Shown here: positions 25,666-33,920 of the stretch, in pieces
Layout of the letters: the number at the start of each line of letters is the position of its first letter
Position numbering within the stretch: position 1 is the stretch's first letter
Assembly: GCA_003243255.1 (NCBI GenBank)
Contig: QFQM01000022.1
Span: 1 to 37,945, forward strand
From: Flavobacterium psychrophilum
GTDB lineage: Bacteria; Bacteroidota; Bacteroidia; Flavobacteriales; Flavobacteriaceae
Length of the DNA: 37,945 nt
Direction: 5' to 3'
Program-made: the position numbers and the translations under genes
Notes under the pieces: model-generated
Told to the model about the DNA's origin: nothing
Seen by the model: only the letters and a program-made list of their open reading frames with translations
Database searches by the model: none

Positions 25666-26061
25666 CTAAAGTTTAAGAGGCCAGTTTCTTGCAAACTGAG
25701 AACCGTTCATATTAATTTCCTTTGCCGAAATTATTATCTCAATCCTCATCGACATAGTATTATAGGCTACAAACATTTCGTCATAGCGTATACAGTATCC
25801 TTCCTTAAACTGAAGCTCGCGCATTTTAGAAATTGCATCCCTTCTGTAAAAAGTCAGTTTTCCGTTCTTTGTCTGAGAATTGCTAACCATCCAGTCAAAA
25901 AGCATGGTACTTTTTGTAGACTCTACCACTACCCTTATCTTACCGCCTGCAGGATCTGCAGAAGGCTTTCCGCTTTTGTCGGTGTCTTGTCCCAGAGTGC
26001 ATTGAAACTCCAATACATTCATGGTTTCCCCGTCAATTTCGAGCTTTGCTAAAAAAGACAT
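25666..26061 (-). CDS. Hcp-like tube protein, second copy (TssD2)
   Basis: A 131-residue Bacteroidota-type Hcp (TssD). It aligns with the copy at 26160: MSFLAKLEIDGETMNVLEFQCTLGQDTDKSGKP against MSFKSKLKVGGKELNILHASYDLHQDIDATGRP, and both end with an ISAKEI strand. It differs strongly in the middle and C-terminus (MSMRIEIIISAKEINMNGSQ, RNWPLKL). The toxin-23-like gene follows after two bases, so this paralogue probably serves as a dedicated carrier ring for it rather than the bulk tube subunit. Confidence 0.9.
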   Translation of the reverse strand: MSFLAKLEIDGETMNVLEFQCTLGQDTDKSGKPSADPAGGKIRVVVESTKSTMLFDWMVSNSQTKNGKLTFYRRDAISKMRELQFKEGYCIRYDEMFVAYNTMSMRIEIIISAKEINMNGSQFARNWPLKL

Positions 26062-26103
26062 ATATGAATAAGTTTTAGTTAGATACTATTGAAAAAATGA
26101 AAT

Positions 26104-26138
26104 GATAAAGGGAGCGCGAGAAATGCATTCCCTTTATC
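26104..26138 (-). terminator. Hairpin behind tssD: attenuator or partial terminator
   Basis: A perfect ten-base stem (GATAAAGGGA / TCCCTTTATC) with a 15-base loop in the 98-base gap between tssD and the second hcp. Read on the minus strand it is followed by a U-rich run (ATTTCATTTTTTC). It would let some transcripts stop after the abundant tube subunit while others read on into the cargo genes. Confidence 0.6.
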
Positions 26139-26159
26139 CTAATTCAATAAGATCATTGG

Positions 26160-26546
26160 TTAAACCCATTCGTTAACATGCTCTCCTCCGCCAGAAGCGA
26201 TTTCCTTAGCCGAAATTGTAAAAGTCTCTACTAAAGGGTTATCTCCGGCCGCATCAAATTTTTCGTTGTACTTTACAAGATAACCTTCCTTAAAGTTAAG
26301 CTCTTTAAGTTTTGCATCGGTATCACGTTTTACGTACTGGATCGTACCATCTTTTCTTTCGAAATTGTTGGTCATCCATTCGAAAAAGAATGAATCTCCG
26401 GTTGATTCAACAGTTAGGTTAATTGTACCTCCACGGGTTACAGAAGACGGGCGGCCTGTAGCATCGATATCCTGGTGAAGATCATACGATGCATGTAAAA
26501 TGTTTAATTCTTTTCCGCCAACTTTGAGTTTTGATTTGAATGACAT
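26160..26546 (-). CDS. tssD: Hcp tube protein TssD
   Basis: A 128-residue T6SSiii Hcp that stacks as hexameric rings inside the TssB/C sheath and is the main secreted protein. Landmarks: LNILHASYDLHQDIDATGRPSS near the start, TINLTVESTGDSFFFEWMTNN in the middle, ELNFKEGYLVKYNEKFDA, and the closing FTISAKEIASGGGEHVNEW. A 151-base leader upstream and a terminator-like hairpin downstream suggest separate, stronger expression than its neighbours, as expected for a subunit needed in large amounts. Confidence 0.95.
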   Translation of the reverse strand: MSFKSKLKVGGKELNILHASYDLHQDIDATGRPSSVTRGGTINLTVESTGDSFFFEWMTNNFERKDGTIQYVKRDTDAKLKELNFKEGYLVKYNEKFDAAGDNPLVETFTISAKEIASGGGEHVNEWV

Positions 26547-26697
26547 AATAAAAAATTTAAGATATTAATTTTCAGTTGAAATTGTTAATTGTGAGTGAGT
26601 GTAGTAGGGTGATTTATTATGCACATCTAAAGTAGTGAATTCTATAATTTAGAAAGTTAATTTATCATTAAACAACTAGTAAACAACGTGTTAAAAT
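26547..26697 (-). promoter_or_regulatory. Leader / possible promoter of tssD
   Basis: A 151-base AT-rich gap in an otherwise tightly packed operon, between tssC and tssD. On the minus strand TAACTTTC (26659-26652) fits the Bacteroidota -7 element TAnnTTTG except for the last base; a matching TTTG at -33 is not clear. It would leave a leader of about 100 bases. Low certainty on the exact promoter. Confidence 0.35.
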
Positions 26698-28062
26698 TTA
26701 AGATTCAGCATATTCTGTATCCCAGTCATTGCCTTCATCCCCTTTCTGACCATCCATTTTTATAAGGAAGTTTTTCGCAGGGAAATAAGGTTTCAGGCGT
26801 ATATCAAGGAATATGCGGTCTTTTTGATTAATATCCTGTTCAAAGCGTTTGATCTCGAAATCTTCGATCAATTTATCCGGCCCTGAAACGTTATCAAGGA
26901 ATTTTACGATTTGGTTCAGGATCTCTTTTCTGGTTTTAGCGTTGAAGTTTTCAAAAGCACGTCGGTTAAGGAAGTCCATCAGTACTTTTGTAACATAGTC
27001 GAATACACGTACTACTGAGTAAGTCTGTAATCCAAGATTATCACCATTGAAAAGCGTTTTGCCTGAGAAGGCCATTACTTTACCATACTCATTTACCATT
27101 GGGATGAGTCCAAGGTTCTCAAGATTGGCAATCTCACTTTTCTTAAGATCGAACTTAACACCATCTACCTCATTTATACCACCATATTTTTTACCGGCAG
27201 TAACCTGAGACATAAGCGTATTATATACTTTACCGGCCAATGCCGCAGAAGGAGCTATGTATAAATGATCCTGTTCTTCGATCTCATCATGCTTACCACG
27301 TCCTACAAGCCAATTACAGGTCATCATTACGTTAGATCTGTAGGTGTCACCACCAGTCAGGTTGGCTGCTTCAAACATTTCCATAACATCATCCGGTTCG
27401 TCAAGATGCTGGAAATCGGTAACAAGCATTACTTTATTATCGTAAGCAATTTTAGCCCATTTCTCTATTACTTTGTTAGAGCCAAGGTATCCCGGAATAA
27501 CCAGTAATGCATAGTTTTGCCTTAAGTCAAGACGGTCATATCCATTAACAAGTTCTTCCTGTATGTGATCGATAAAACGAGAGTTATCAAGGTCTTTAAG
27601 CTGATCAAGCTCCGCATTAAGTATAGCGATGTTCTTAACTTTGCTTTCTTCTGTATTTTTAAAGAATAACTGAAGCGTCCTGTAGCTCTCCTCCAGTTCT
27701 TTAGATTCATCAACAGCAATAGCAAGATTCTTTTTAAGCGTTCTTTCCGACTGCTCCGATTTCTTTTCGCATTCTTCAACAAGATCTAAAAGACTGTCTG
27801 ATGTTTTAAGCGTATCGGCCCAAAGCTTTAAAACTGTTTTAAGTTCATTACGTTCAGCCTTCTTGCTGCTTTCGCTTAAAAATATATTTTTTCTTGCCTT
27901 TCTTTCCGGATTAAGATTCTGAACGCCTTCAATCGAACCTTCTAAAAGATCAAAACCTCCAAACTGCATAAACGCATCCAGGTTTTGTTCTAGTGAGCGG
28001 GAAGTAAGAACATTTTGCTCTTCTACACTGCTAACGGCAGCTTTATTATCAGGATTTATCAT
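26698..28062 (-). CDS. tssC: T6SS contractile sheath large subunit TssC (VipB)
   Basis: A 454-residue sheath protein. It has the TssC pattern: a long charged helical N-terminal part (1-150), then DLRQNYALLVIPGYLGSNKVIEKWAKIAYDN, PSAALAGKVYNTL, KFDLKKSEIANLENLGLIPM, and the C-terminal YSVVRVFDYVTKVLMDFLNRRAFENFNAKT. The tail contains an Asp/Glu-rich end. It pairs with TssB to form the sheath whose contraction drives the Hcp tube. Its start is five bases behind tssB. Confidence 0.95.
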   Translation of the reverse strand: MINPDNKAAVSSVEEQNVLTSRSLEQNLDAFMQFGGFDLLEGSIEGVQNLNPERKARKNIFLSESSKKAERNELKTVLKLWADTLKTSDSLLDLVEECEKKSEQSERTLKKNLAIAVDESKELEESYRTLQLFFKNTEESKVKNIAILNAELDQLKDLDNSRFIDHIQEELVNGYDRLDLRQNYALLVIPGYLGSNKVIEKWAKIAYDNKVMLVTDFQHLDEPDDVMEMFEAANLTGGDTYRSNVMMTCNWLVGRGKHDEIEEQDHLYIAPSAALAGKVYNTLMSQVTAGKKYGGINEVDGVKFDLKKSEIANLENLGLIPMVNEYGKVMAFSGKTLFNGDNLGLQTYSVVRVFDYVTKVLMDFLNRRAFENFNAKTRKEILNQIVKFLDNVSGPDKLIEDFEIKRFEQDINQKDRIFLDIRLKPYFPAKNFLIKMDGQKGDEGNDWDTEYAES

Positions 28063-28067
28063 AACAA

Positions 28068-28535
28068 TTATTGTTTATCGGTTTGTTCAATTTCGTTGAT
28101 AAGGTTTTCCAGAGAAGCAATCAATGCTCTTTTAGCATCCGGATCCTGCAATGCAAGCTTTAAGACTTTGTTTGTCTTAAGCTGCTTAATGATTTTCTGG
28201 TATTGCTCATTCTTAGTTTTAAGATCCTGAAGGAACGGGCTTTGGTTAATCAGTCCGTTAAGCGAGAAATCTCCAACATTTTTAAATGCAAGTTCTTCAC
28301 GTGCAATACCTCCGTTGTCATCTTCAAAAGCCACTTTAACCCTTGGATCAAAATGTTCGAATACATCATCCATATTTTGAAGACCCGATACAATTTCCGG
28401 CCTCACAGGAGTATTTGGAGTTAGCTTTTGCGCTATCAATGTCTTATTTTGTGGTATTTCGAGAATTGCCTCCTGCCCCTCTATCTTTACTTCGTTACCT
28501 CCAATACCATAGCTATTGTTAAATGTATTTGCCAT
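28068..28535 (-). CDS. tssB: T6SS contractile sheath small subunit TssB (VipA)
   Basis: A 155-residue sheath protein partnering TssC. Family landmarks: TLIAQKLTPNTPVRPEIVSGLQNMDDVFEHFDPRVKVAF in the first half, the ELAFKNVGDFSLNGLINQSPFL stretch, and a C-terminal helix NKVLKLALQDPDAKRALIASLENLI. Located between the PKD-domain membrane protein (18 bases) and tssC (five bases) in the minus-strand operon. Confidence 0.94.
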   Translation of the reverse strand: MANTFNNSYGIGGNEVKIEGQEAILEIPQNKTLIAQKLTPNTPVRPEIVSGLQNMDDVFEHFDPRVKVAFEDDNGGIAREELAFKNVGDFSLNGLINQSPFLQDLKTKNEQYQKIIKQLKTNKVLKLALQDPDAKRALIASLENLINEIEQTDKQ

Positions 28536-28553
28536 ACTACTACTAATTAATAT

Positions 28554-29537
28554 TTAGAATAAAGTTTTAAATTTAAAATCAAGCATAATGATTGTAACAC
28601 AACCATCCTTATCCTTTTGCAGCGAAAGGTTTTTTATTTTTATAGACCTGCTTCTTATCTCATCATCCAGTGCTGAAAGGGATATCGATTTTCCTTTGGT
28701 TAGCTGTACCAGCGGAAGATTATCAGTACAGAAATAGCGGATCAGATTATCATAAGAAAGCCTGTTTTCAGATACTCCCAACAACATCGATTTTAGTTTC
28801 GCTTCGTTAATGTCGCGTATTTCGGGGCCTCTAGACGGAGCATCAGGTATCTGACCAAAATATTCTTCAACCGGATCCGGCCTGCTTTCACTCCTTCTTG
28901 ATATCCTTTCCTTAACCCAGTCCTTTTTTTCTTTTTTGGCAGGTAAGACGGTTATCTTTTGGTACGCAATGTATTTTATATCACTATTTACTACCAGCGA
29001 AACAACTTTTTCACCCGGTATCCTGTAAACATGTGAAGGATTTTGTTCTATGGCATCAATCTTATTGCTGTCGCCAAATCTCCATTCCCACGATCTGGCA
29101 TGCGATGTAGAATCGGCAAAGGTTACCTCATCGCCCTGGTAAACTGTCTTTGGAGCATAGAACTTAGGCATAAGAGCTATGTTGAGAACTTCCTTTTTAG
29201 GGATGATGGTGATTTCTTTTTCAACAGTACAGTTGTTATTTACCATCAGCTTTACTTTATACTTTCCGGCTTTATTAAAAGCGTGCCCTATTTTAGACCT
29301 GTATGAAATAGCAGTGCCATCGCCAAAGTACCATCGCCACTCATAGGCCCCGGGAGTATTGTCTGAAAAAGTGATGATTTCGCCTTCTTTAAAAGACGGT
29401 GCTTTTACTTCAAATTCTTTTACAAAACAGGCCGATTTAGAATTCATTCTAAAAGCAAGCAAACCACATGACAGTATAAATACTATCATTAGTATCGTGA
29501 TTACTTTTCCATCAAAATGAGTTTTTATCTGAGCCAT
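28554..29537 (-). CDS. PKD-domain membrane protein of T6SSiii (possible TssP)
   Basis: A 327-residue protein with one N-terminal membrane helix (VITILMIVFILSCGLLAF, ~12-29) and two PKD/Ig-like domains outside: first with FSDNTPGAYEWRWYFGDGT and HAFNKAGKYKVKLMV, second with FADSTSHARSWEWRFGDSN and HVYRIPGEKVVSLVV. A basic linker and a C-terminal alpha/beta domain follow. It would span the inner membrane and reach into the periplasm, fitting one of the TssN-R proteins that replace TssJLM in Bacteroidota; TssP is my best guess, not certain. It is first in the minus-strand operon. Confidence 0.8.
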   Translation of the reverse strand: MAQIKTHFDGKVITILMIVFILSCGLLAFRMNSKSACFVKEFEVKAPSFKEGEIITFSDNTPGAYEWRWYFGDGTAISYRSKIGHAFNKAGKYKVKLMVNNNCTVEKEITIIPKKEVLNIALMPKFYAPKTVYQGDEVTFADSTSHARSWEWRFGDSNKIDAIEQNPSHVYRIPGEKVVSLVVNSDIKYIAYQKITVLPAKKEKKDWVKERISRRSESRPDPVEEYFGQIPDAPSRGPEIRDINEAKLKSMLLGVSENRLSYDNLIRYFCTDNLPLVQLTKGKSISLSALDDEIRSRSIKIKNLSLQKDKDGCVTIIMLDFKFKTLF

Positions 29538-29842
29538 GTTTACGAAATTATTAATTGAATAATCAGAAAATATTTACTTAAAAAAATCATTTATCACCAT
29601 CAAGTAACAAAGCAATTAAATTTTTTAATGCCCGAAATTGACATTAACAAAACATTTTAAAACATTTAACAAACCTCTGTGAATTATCATATTTATCTTA
29701 TAAAACTTTGTTAAAACATTTATAATGAAAAGTTAATTGGCTTAAAGGAAAATCAAAAAATACTAATTTAACCCTGTTTTTTTAAGGGTTTATTTACCTA
29801 ACCCGCCGTTAACATTGCATTATATTCAAAAATATTAAATTA
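29538..29842. promoter_or_regulatory. Divergent promoter region of the T6SSiii locus
   Basis: A 305-base, very AT-rich gap between the two T6SS operons, without a gene. It holds two exact copies of TTAAAACATTTA (29657-29668 and 29711-29722, 54 bases apart) and a partial third copy just upstream. A TTTG at about 29707 with a TAAT-type sequence 23 bases on is a weak plus-strand promoter candidate. Both operons must be started here. Confidence 0.6.
29657..29722. repeat. Direct repeats TTAAAACATTTA in divergent promoter
   Basis: Two identical 12-base copies start at 29657 and 29711, with ACAAAACATTTT immediately before the first. In such AT-rich DNA chance is possible, but the position between two divergent T6SS operons makes a regulator-binding site plausible. 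Confidence 0.35.
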
Positions 29843-30403
29843 ATGATTTCTCAACATTTTAGTAAAATAGCTATATGCGCAATTATGGTTTTCTGCGTGT
29901 CATGCCGCGGAAAAAAAGACTTTGTAATCACGGATGAGTATGTAAATAAAGAGAAAGGCATCAAGCAGGATGAGAGAAAAAACACTCCCAGGTTAAGCGA
30001 GAATGACAGGAAGCATTTTGCTGAAAAACTTGACGTATCAACCTCCCAAATTACCAACGATGAGTTATATGTTTCTGTAAAAAAAATGGAGACTACCAAT
30101 ACGACCAATAGCGCTGCTGTTGCCAAAAAAATATATGCAGAAGTCTACAGGAAAAAACTCAGAGGTGAAGCAATCGACATGTTTGAAGATAAAAATATAG
30201 AGCTGTTTAAAGATACGGGAAATCTAAGGGAAGGCGATCTGGTGTTTTTCAGGATTGGTACAGATCAGATTATCTCGCATGTGGGTGTTTATTTAAAAAA
30301 TAACCGGTTTGTATCGAGCCTTGACAGCAAGGCACAAATTTATGAGCTGAAAAGCGGCAAATGGAAAAATAGTTTTGTAACAGCAGGCAGGCTAAAGGAA
30401 TAA
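29843..30403 (+). CDS. NlpC/P60-like lipoprotein lacking the catalytic Cys
   Basis: A 186-residue lipoprotein (signal ending in CVSC, Cys21, followed by RGKKD). The C-terminal third matches the second half of NlpC/P60 peptidases: REGDLVFFRIG, then ISHVGVYLKNNRFVSSL with the catalytic-type His, and W plus a final strand. The first half of that fold should supply a DCSG-type Cys, but no Cys occurs after residue 21. So it is probably an inactive relative with a structural or docking role. It is first in the plus operon, two bases before tssG; it may fill the outer-membrane lipoprotein role (TssQ-like), which is inference. Confidence 0.75.
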   Translation: MISQHFSKIAICAIMVFCVSCRGKKDFVITDEYVNKEKGIKQDERKNTPRLSENDRKHFAEKLDVSTSQITNDELYVSVKKMETTNTTNSAAVAKKIYAEVYRKKLRGEAIDMFEDKNIELFKDTGNLREGDLVFFRIGTDQIISHVGVYLKNNRFVSSLDSKAQIYELKSGKWKNSFVTAGRLKE

Positions 30404-30405
30404 AT

Positions 30406-31335
30406 ATGTCAGAAAATACCTTTTTTATCAATAATTATCGCCATTTGACCCGCTTCGATGCCAGGGTTGAAGTTCTTTTTGAAGCATTGCTGCAAAGCAA
30501 TATGCGTGATACTGACATTATTGTAAAGCCAAACGGCCTTTTTTACCGAAAGTTCAGTAAAGACCTAATGTCAATAACACAGGATGTAAATGATAGCGAT
30601 GTACTTAACATAGCTGTGAGCCGCGACGGGTTTTATGATATCCTGCCAGAAAGCATCACCCACAATTACAGGGGTCGTGATTTGAGGGAAGATCCCGTTC
30701 AGGACTTTAAGAGCAGGAAAAAAGAAGAAAAAGAAGCCCGTCATTTCTTTAATCCGCTGGAAAATGAATTTTTCAGGTTCAGGCATTCAATTGAAAAATT
30801 TGAGTCAGAGTTTTTTGCTTCATTAAACACAAGCGGTGTTGCCGATATTATAAAATCGATATTGGGAATAGAAAAAGAGCTGCCTGATTTCCTGATCGTA
30901 AAATTGTTTTATGCGCTTATGAAACAAAAAAGCAACCCAAAAAGCAAGATGAGGGACTTATGCGATATTCTAAAAGATATAATGGGTGAAGAGGTCTCTT
31001 TCACTTCCAGCCATATAGAACCCGAGCATACTTTTGATATTGAAGAAAAACAGGAAGATATGATCATGGGAGTAAATACAACACTCACAAGCCATGAAAA
31101 GATCTTTCTTAAAAAATACCATTTTAATGTAGGTACGTTAAAGAATCCCGATAATGTGCCTCTCTACTTTGGCGGGCAGGTACTCGAGCATTTCCTGACT
31201 ACATTTTTTGATATGTTCCTGCCTTTTCACTCGCAGTTTTCATTTCAGTTACATCTCAATCCGGAAGACGAGTTATTCGCCATGGACGACACCACAGTTT
31301 ACAAATCAAGGTTAGGAATTTCAACAGTTTTATAA
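30406..31335 (+). CDS. tssG: T6SS baseplate protein TssG
   Basis: A 309-residue baseplate wedge subunit. The segment VSRDGFYDILPESITH near residue 68 is the Bacteroidota form of a conserved TssG motif. The protein also has an acidic/basic middle (KSRKKEEKEARHFFNPLENEFFRFR) and the late HFNVGTLKNPDNVPLYFGGQVLEHF. TssG works with TssE, TssF and TssK. It lies two bases behind the lipoprotein and directly abuts tssN. Confidence 0.85.
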   Translation: MSENTFFINNYRHLTRFDARVEVLFEALLQSNMRDTDIIVKPNGLFYRKFSKDLMSITQDVNDSDVLNIAVSRDGFYDILPESITHNYRGRDLREDPVQDFKSRKKEEKEARHFFNPLENEFFRFRHSIEKFESEFFASLNTSGVADIIKSILGIEKELPDFLIVKLFYALMKQKSNPKSKMRDLCDILKDIMGEEVSFTSSHIEPEHTFDIEEKQEDMIMGVNTTLTSHEKIFLKKYHFNVGTLKNPDNVPLYFGGQVLEHFLTTFFDMFLPFHSQFSFQLHLNPEDELFAMDDTTVYKSRLGISTVL

Positions 31336-32199
31336 ATGCGCAGATATTTAAATCAATTAGGAGGCGGAGAAGTATTGCTCTATGTTCTGTTAGCTATTGC
31401 TATTGCAATGATGCTAAGCATATTTGTAGGCATAAAAGTGCCTAAATTCAGACAGGAAAAGAAAAAATACTTTGTATACATACTCATACAGGGATTGCTA
31501 TTCCTGATTTTTGGAGCTATTCTTTATAATCTTAAAGATACTACATTGAATGCTCGTTTTATGACTACGCAGCTTTACATGCTTATAATGGGAAGTTTGC
31601 ATGTATATACATTCAGGGGATACTTTAAACGATTTGACACAAAGGCTATTTACAAAGAGCTGGCAGTAGTTCTTGTTACTACGATATTCCTGTCGGCATT
31701 TGTAATCATGATCGTTGTGCATTTCAGGGAATTGGAATATTTAATTTATACACTGGGGTCTTTACTGTTCTTTATAGCTCCTACCCTATGCTACATACTG
31801 TTTGAAACGGCAGTATCTATACCCGCAAAACTGCATAAAAGGTGGTTTTATCCGGTAAATACAAAATATCCTTCTCCTCAGGCTGCGGATATGAGAAACA
31901 TCATCATCCTGAACTTTGTCTTCCAGAAAAAGGAAAACGATAAAGACATCATCAACTTTAAGGTTAAGGCACCCAGGGCCTTTGAATTTGGCAAGTTGTT
32001 CTACTACTTTATAAACGATTATAACGAAAAGAACCCTAATAGTCAGATACATTACATTGATAAAAAAGGTGAACCTTATGGCTGGTACTTTTACTCTAAG
32101 CCCAAATGGTTTAGTGCATCCGAATATATAGATCCCGAACATGCTATTGATACCAACAACATCAAAGACGGGGAAACAATAATTTGTCAAAGAATTTAA
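31336..32199 (+). CDS. tssN: T6SSiii inner-membrane protein TssN
   Basis: A 287-residue protein with five predicted membrane helices in its first half (about 13-35, 46-65, 75-95, 112-133 and 138-160), then a ~125-residue soluble domain that would face the cytoplasm (HKRWFYPVNTKYPSPQ, IINFKVKAPRAFEFGKL, GEPYGWYFYSKPKWF). Topology, size and place between tssG and tssK match TssN, one of the components replacing TssL/TssM in Bacteroidota. It starts on the base after the tssG stop. Confidence 0.85.
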   Translation: MRRYLNQLGGGEVLLYVLLAIAIAMMLSIFVGIKVPKFRQEKKKYFVYILIQGLLFLIFGAILYNLKDTTLNARFMTTQLYMLIMGSLHVYTFRGYFKRFDTKAIYKELAVVLVTTIFLSAFVIMIVVHFRELEYLIYTLGSLLFFIAPTLCYILFETAVSIPAKLHKRWFYPVNTKYPSPQAADMRNIIILNFVFQKKENDKDIINFKVKAPRAFEFGKLFYYFINDYNEKNPNSQIHYIDKKGEPYGWYFYSKPKWFSASEYIDPEHAIDTNNIKDGETIICQRI

Positions 32200-32210
32200 T
32201 TTACATAACG

Positions 32211-33386
32211 ATGGCTGAGAATTTAAAACACTTTCCTGTAAACTGGATTGATGGAATGAAGATCAATAAAAATCATTTCATTCATCTGCAGGATAATATT
32301 GAAGATGTAGTGCGCGATGCGAGAACAATTGGTGTTAACCATCTTAATTATGGCTTGTTGCCAACACATTTAACGAGGCCCTTTCAGTATTCTATTTCAA
32401 TAGATGCCCACAATGAGCTTAGTGTTACCATAAAATTTCTGAAAGCAGTAACACCGGGCGGAGGCAGAATTGAAATAACGGATTACACCGGCGAATTTTC
32501 GGAAAGGATAGAACTTAAAGATTTTGATTTTAAGGAGAATAATTATTTCCTCCTCCTGAATATTGATCCTTTTCAAAGGATTCCGTCAGGCGAGCAAAAT
32601 ATGCAGGAAGTACCCCCGAGGTTTCCTAATGCACTGCCACGTTATTTCCTTACCAGCGTACTGGAAACCGAGGTAAACCAGAATAATATTGGTACACTTC
32701 AGTTTCCGTTGGCTAAATTCAGGACTTCGGCAGATAACTATGAGATCCTAACCGATTTTGTCCCTCCGTGTATGGTAATTAATAGCCATCCGCAATTACT
32801 GTCTCTATTCGAAAGCTATGAAATGTTCTTTAAGCAGATGGAATTCTGCTCAGTACAGATATGCCAGAAAATACGCTTCAGAAATACAACAGAAGATGAA
32901 AACATTATTGCAAAAATGGTTTTTGATGCCTGTGAAAAAATTATGATGCATACTGCCCAGTATATCACCAAAAACAAATGGACCGGTTTTGGCATGAATC
33001 CGATGGAAGTGCTTGAAAATACTGTTGGCCTTGCCAGGGTAATTAAAAATACCTTCGACGCATTTTCCGGTGATGGTAAAGAGATATTGTTCAATTACTT
33101 CTCTGAATGGACCGATATATCCAGTGGTGATTATGAGAGATTATTTACTGACACAATCAATGTAAAGTATAATGCTTTTGATATAGCGCCAACCATAAAC
33201 CAGGTGCGCCGATTTATCGAAAAGACCGAACACCTGTTCAATATACTTAACCAGCTTGATTACATTGGTAAAAAACGTGATGCAGGAATTTTTGTGAACG
33301 AAAATATACTGAGAACTGAAAAACCAATTTTTGCATCAAGCAGCAGTGAAACGCAAAACTCATCACCATCATTTTTAGCAGAATAG
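32211..33386 (+). CDS. tssK: T6SS baseplate protein TssK
   Basis: A 391-residue protein linking the baseplate to the membrane complex. The opening FPVNWIDGMKINKNHFIHLQDN corresponds to the family's W-x-x-GM-x-l-x-xxHF-x-Q start, followed by the beta-rich shell domain (LLPTHLTRPFQYSISIDAHNEL) and helical C-terminal part. I chose ATG 32211 (MAENLKHF), 11 bases after the tssN stop, because the motif lies only nine residues further; an ATG at 32184 overlapping tssN would add nine residues. tssO follows after seven bases. Confidence 0.9.
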   Translation: MAENLKHFPVNWIDGMKINKNHFIHLQDNIEDVVRDARTIGVNHLNYGLLPTHLTRPFQYSISIDAHNELSVTIKFLKAVTPGGGRIEITDYTGEFSERIELKDFDFKENNYFLLLNIDPFQRIPSGEQNMQEVPPRFPNALPRYFLTSVLETEVNQNNIGTLQFPLAKFRTSADNYEILTDFVPPCMVINSHPQLLSLFESYEMFFKQMEFCSVQICQKIRFRNTTEDENIIAKMVFDACEKIMMHTAQYITKNKWTGFGMNPMEVLENTVGLARVIKNTFDAFSGDGKEILFNYFSEWTDISSGDYERLFTDTINVKYNAFDIAPTINQVRRFIEKTEHLFNILNQLDYIGKKRDAGIFVNENILRTEKPIFASSSSETQNSSPSFLAE

Positions 33387-33393
33387 AAGTACT

Positions 33394-33909
33394 ATGGAAA
33401 TCCTTAATAAAAAAGAGCGCATATCGGCATTTTTGCTTTTCCTGTTGATGTATGTAATTACTACAGGGGTACTAATTGCCGCAATATTTTATAATTATAA
33501 GCTTCCGCTAAAAGAAAATGAAGTTCTAAAAGCGGAAAATGAAAGGATACTTAATGAATTTAATTTTCAGAAAGGGTTTTCAGATAAGATAGAATATGTT
33601 TCTAAACTGGTAGATTCATTGGATAAAGCACCGGAGAGCTTTCAGTTTATCGAACAGAACATTACTTATGAGCTTGTAGAGCTTAAAGAAAAGATCCCTG
33701 CAGATTCTGACCAAAGCCTTAAACTGTATGATAATTATATCCTTACGGTAAAAGACCTTGTGAATTCTAAAAAATTGCTGCTACAGGTTAACGATTCCAA
33801 AAAGGAAATCGATATGCTTAACAGCCAGCTTAAAGCCTATGAAGAAGATAATAAAGATCTGGCAAGGGAGCTTGAAATAACAAGGCAGCTAAACAGAAGG
33901 CCTAATTAA
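33394..33909 (+). CDS. tssO: T6SSiii transmembrane protein TssO
   Basis: A 171-residue protein: short basic N-terminus, one membrane helix (ISAFLLFLLMYVITTGVLIAAIF, ~10-32), then a periplasmic part ending in a coiled coil (SKKEIDMLNSQLKAYEED, RELEITRQLNRR). This shape and its position between tssK and clpV match TssO of the Bacteroidota trans-envelope complex. It lies 11 bases before clpV. Confidence 0.85.
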   Translation: MEILNKKERISAFLLFLLMYVITTGVLIAAIFYNYKLPLKENEVLKAENERILNEFNFQKGFSDKIEYVSKLVDSLDKAPESFQFIEQNITYELVELKEKIPADSDQSLKLYDNYILTVKDLVNSKKLLLQVNDSKKEIDMLNSQLKAYEEDNKDLARELEITRQLNRRPN

Positions 33910-33920
33910 GAAAAAATGCT

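Noticed and set aside
31786..32190. A 134-codon minus-strand frame opposite tssN
   Set aside because: tssN is a packed member of the T6SS operon; the antisense frame is hydrophobic only because it mirrors membrane-helix codons.
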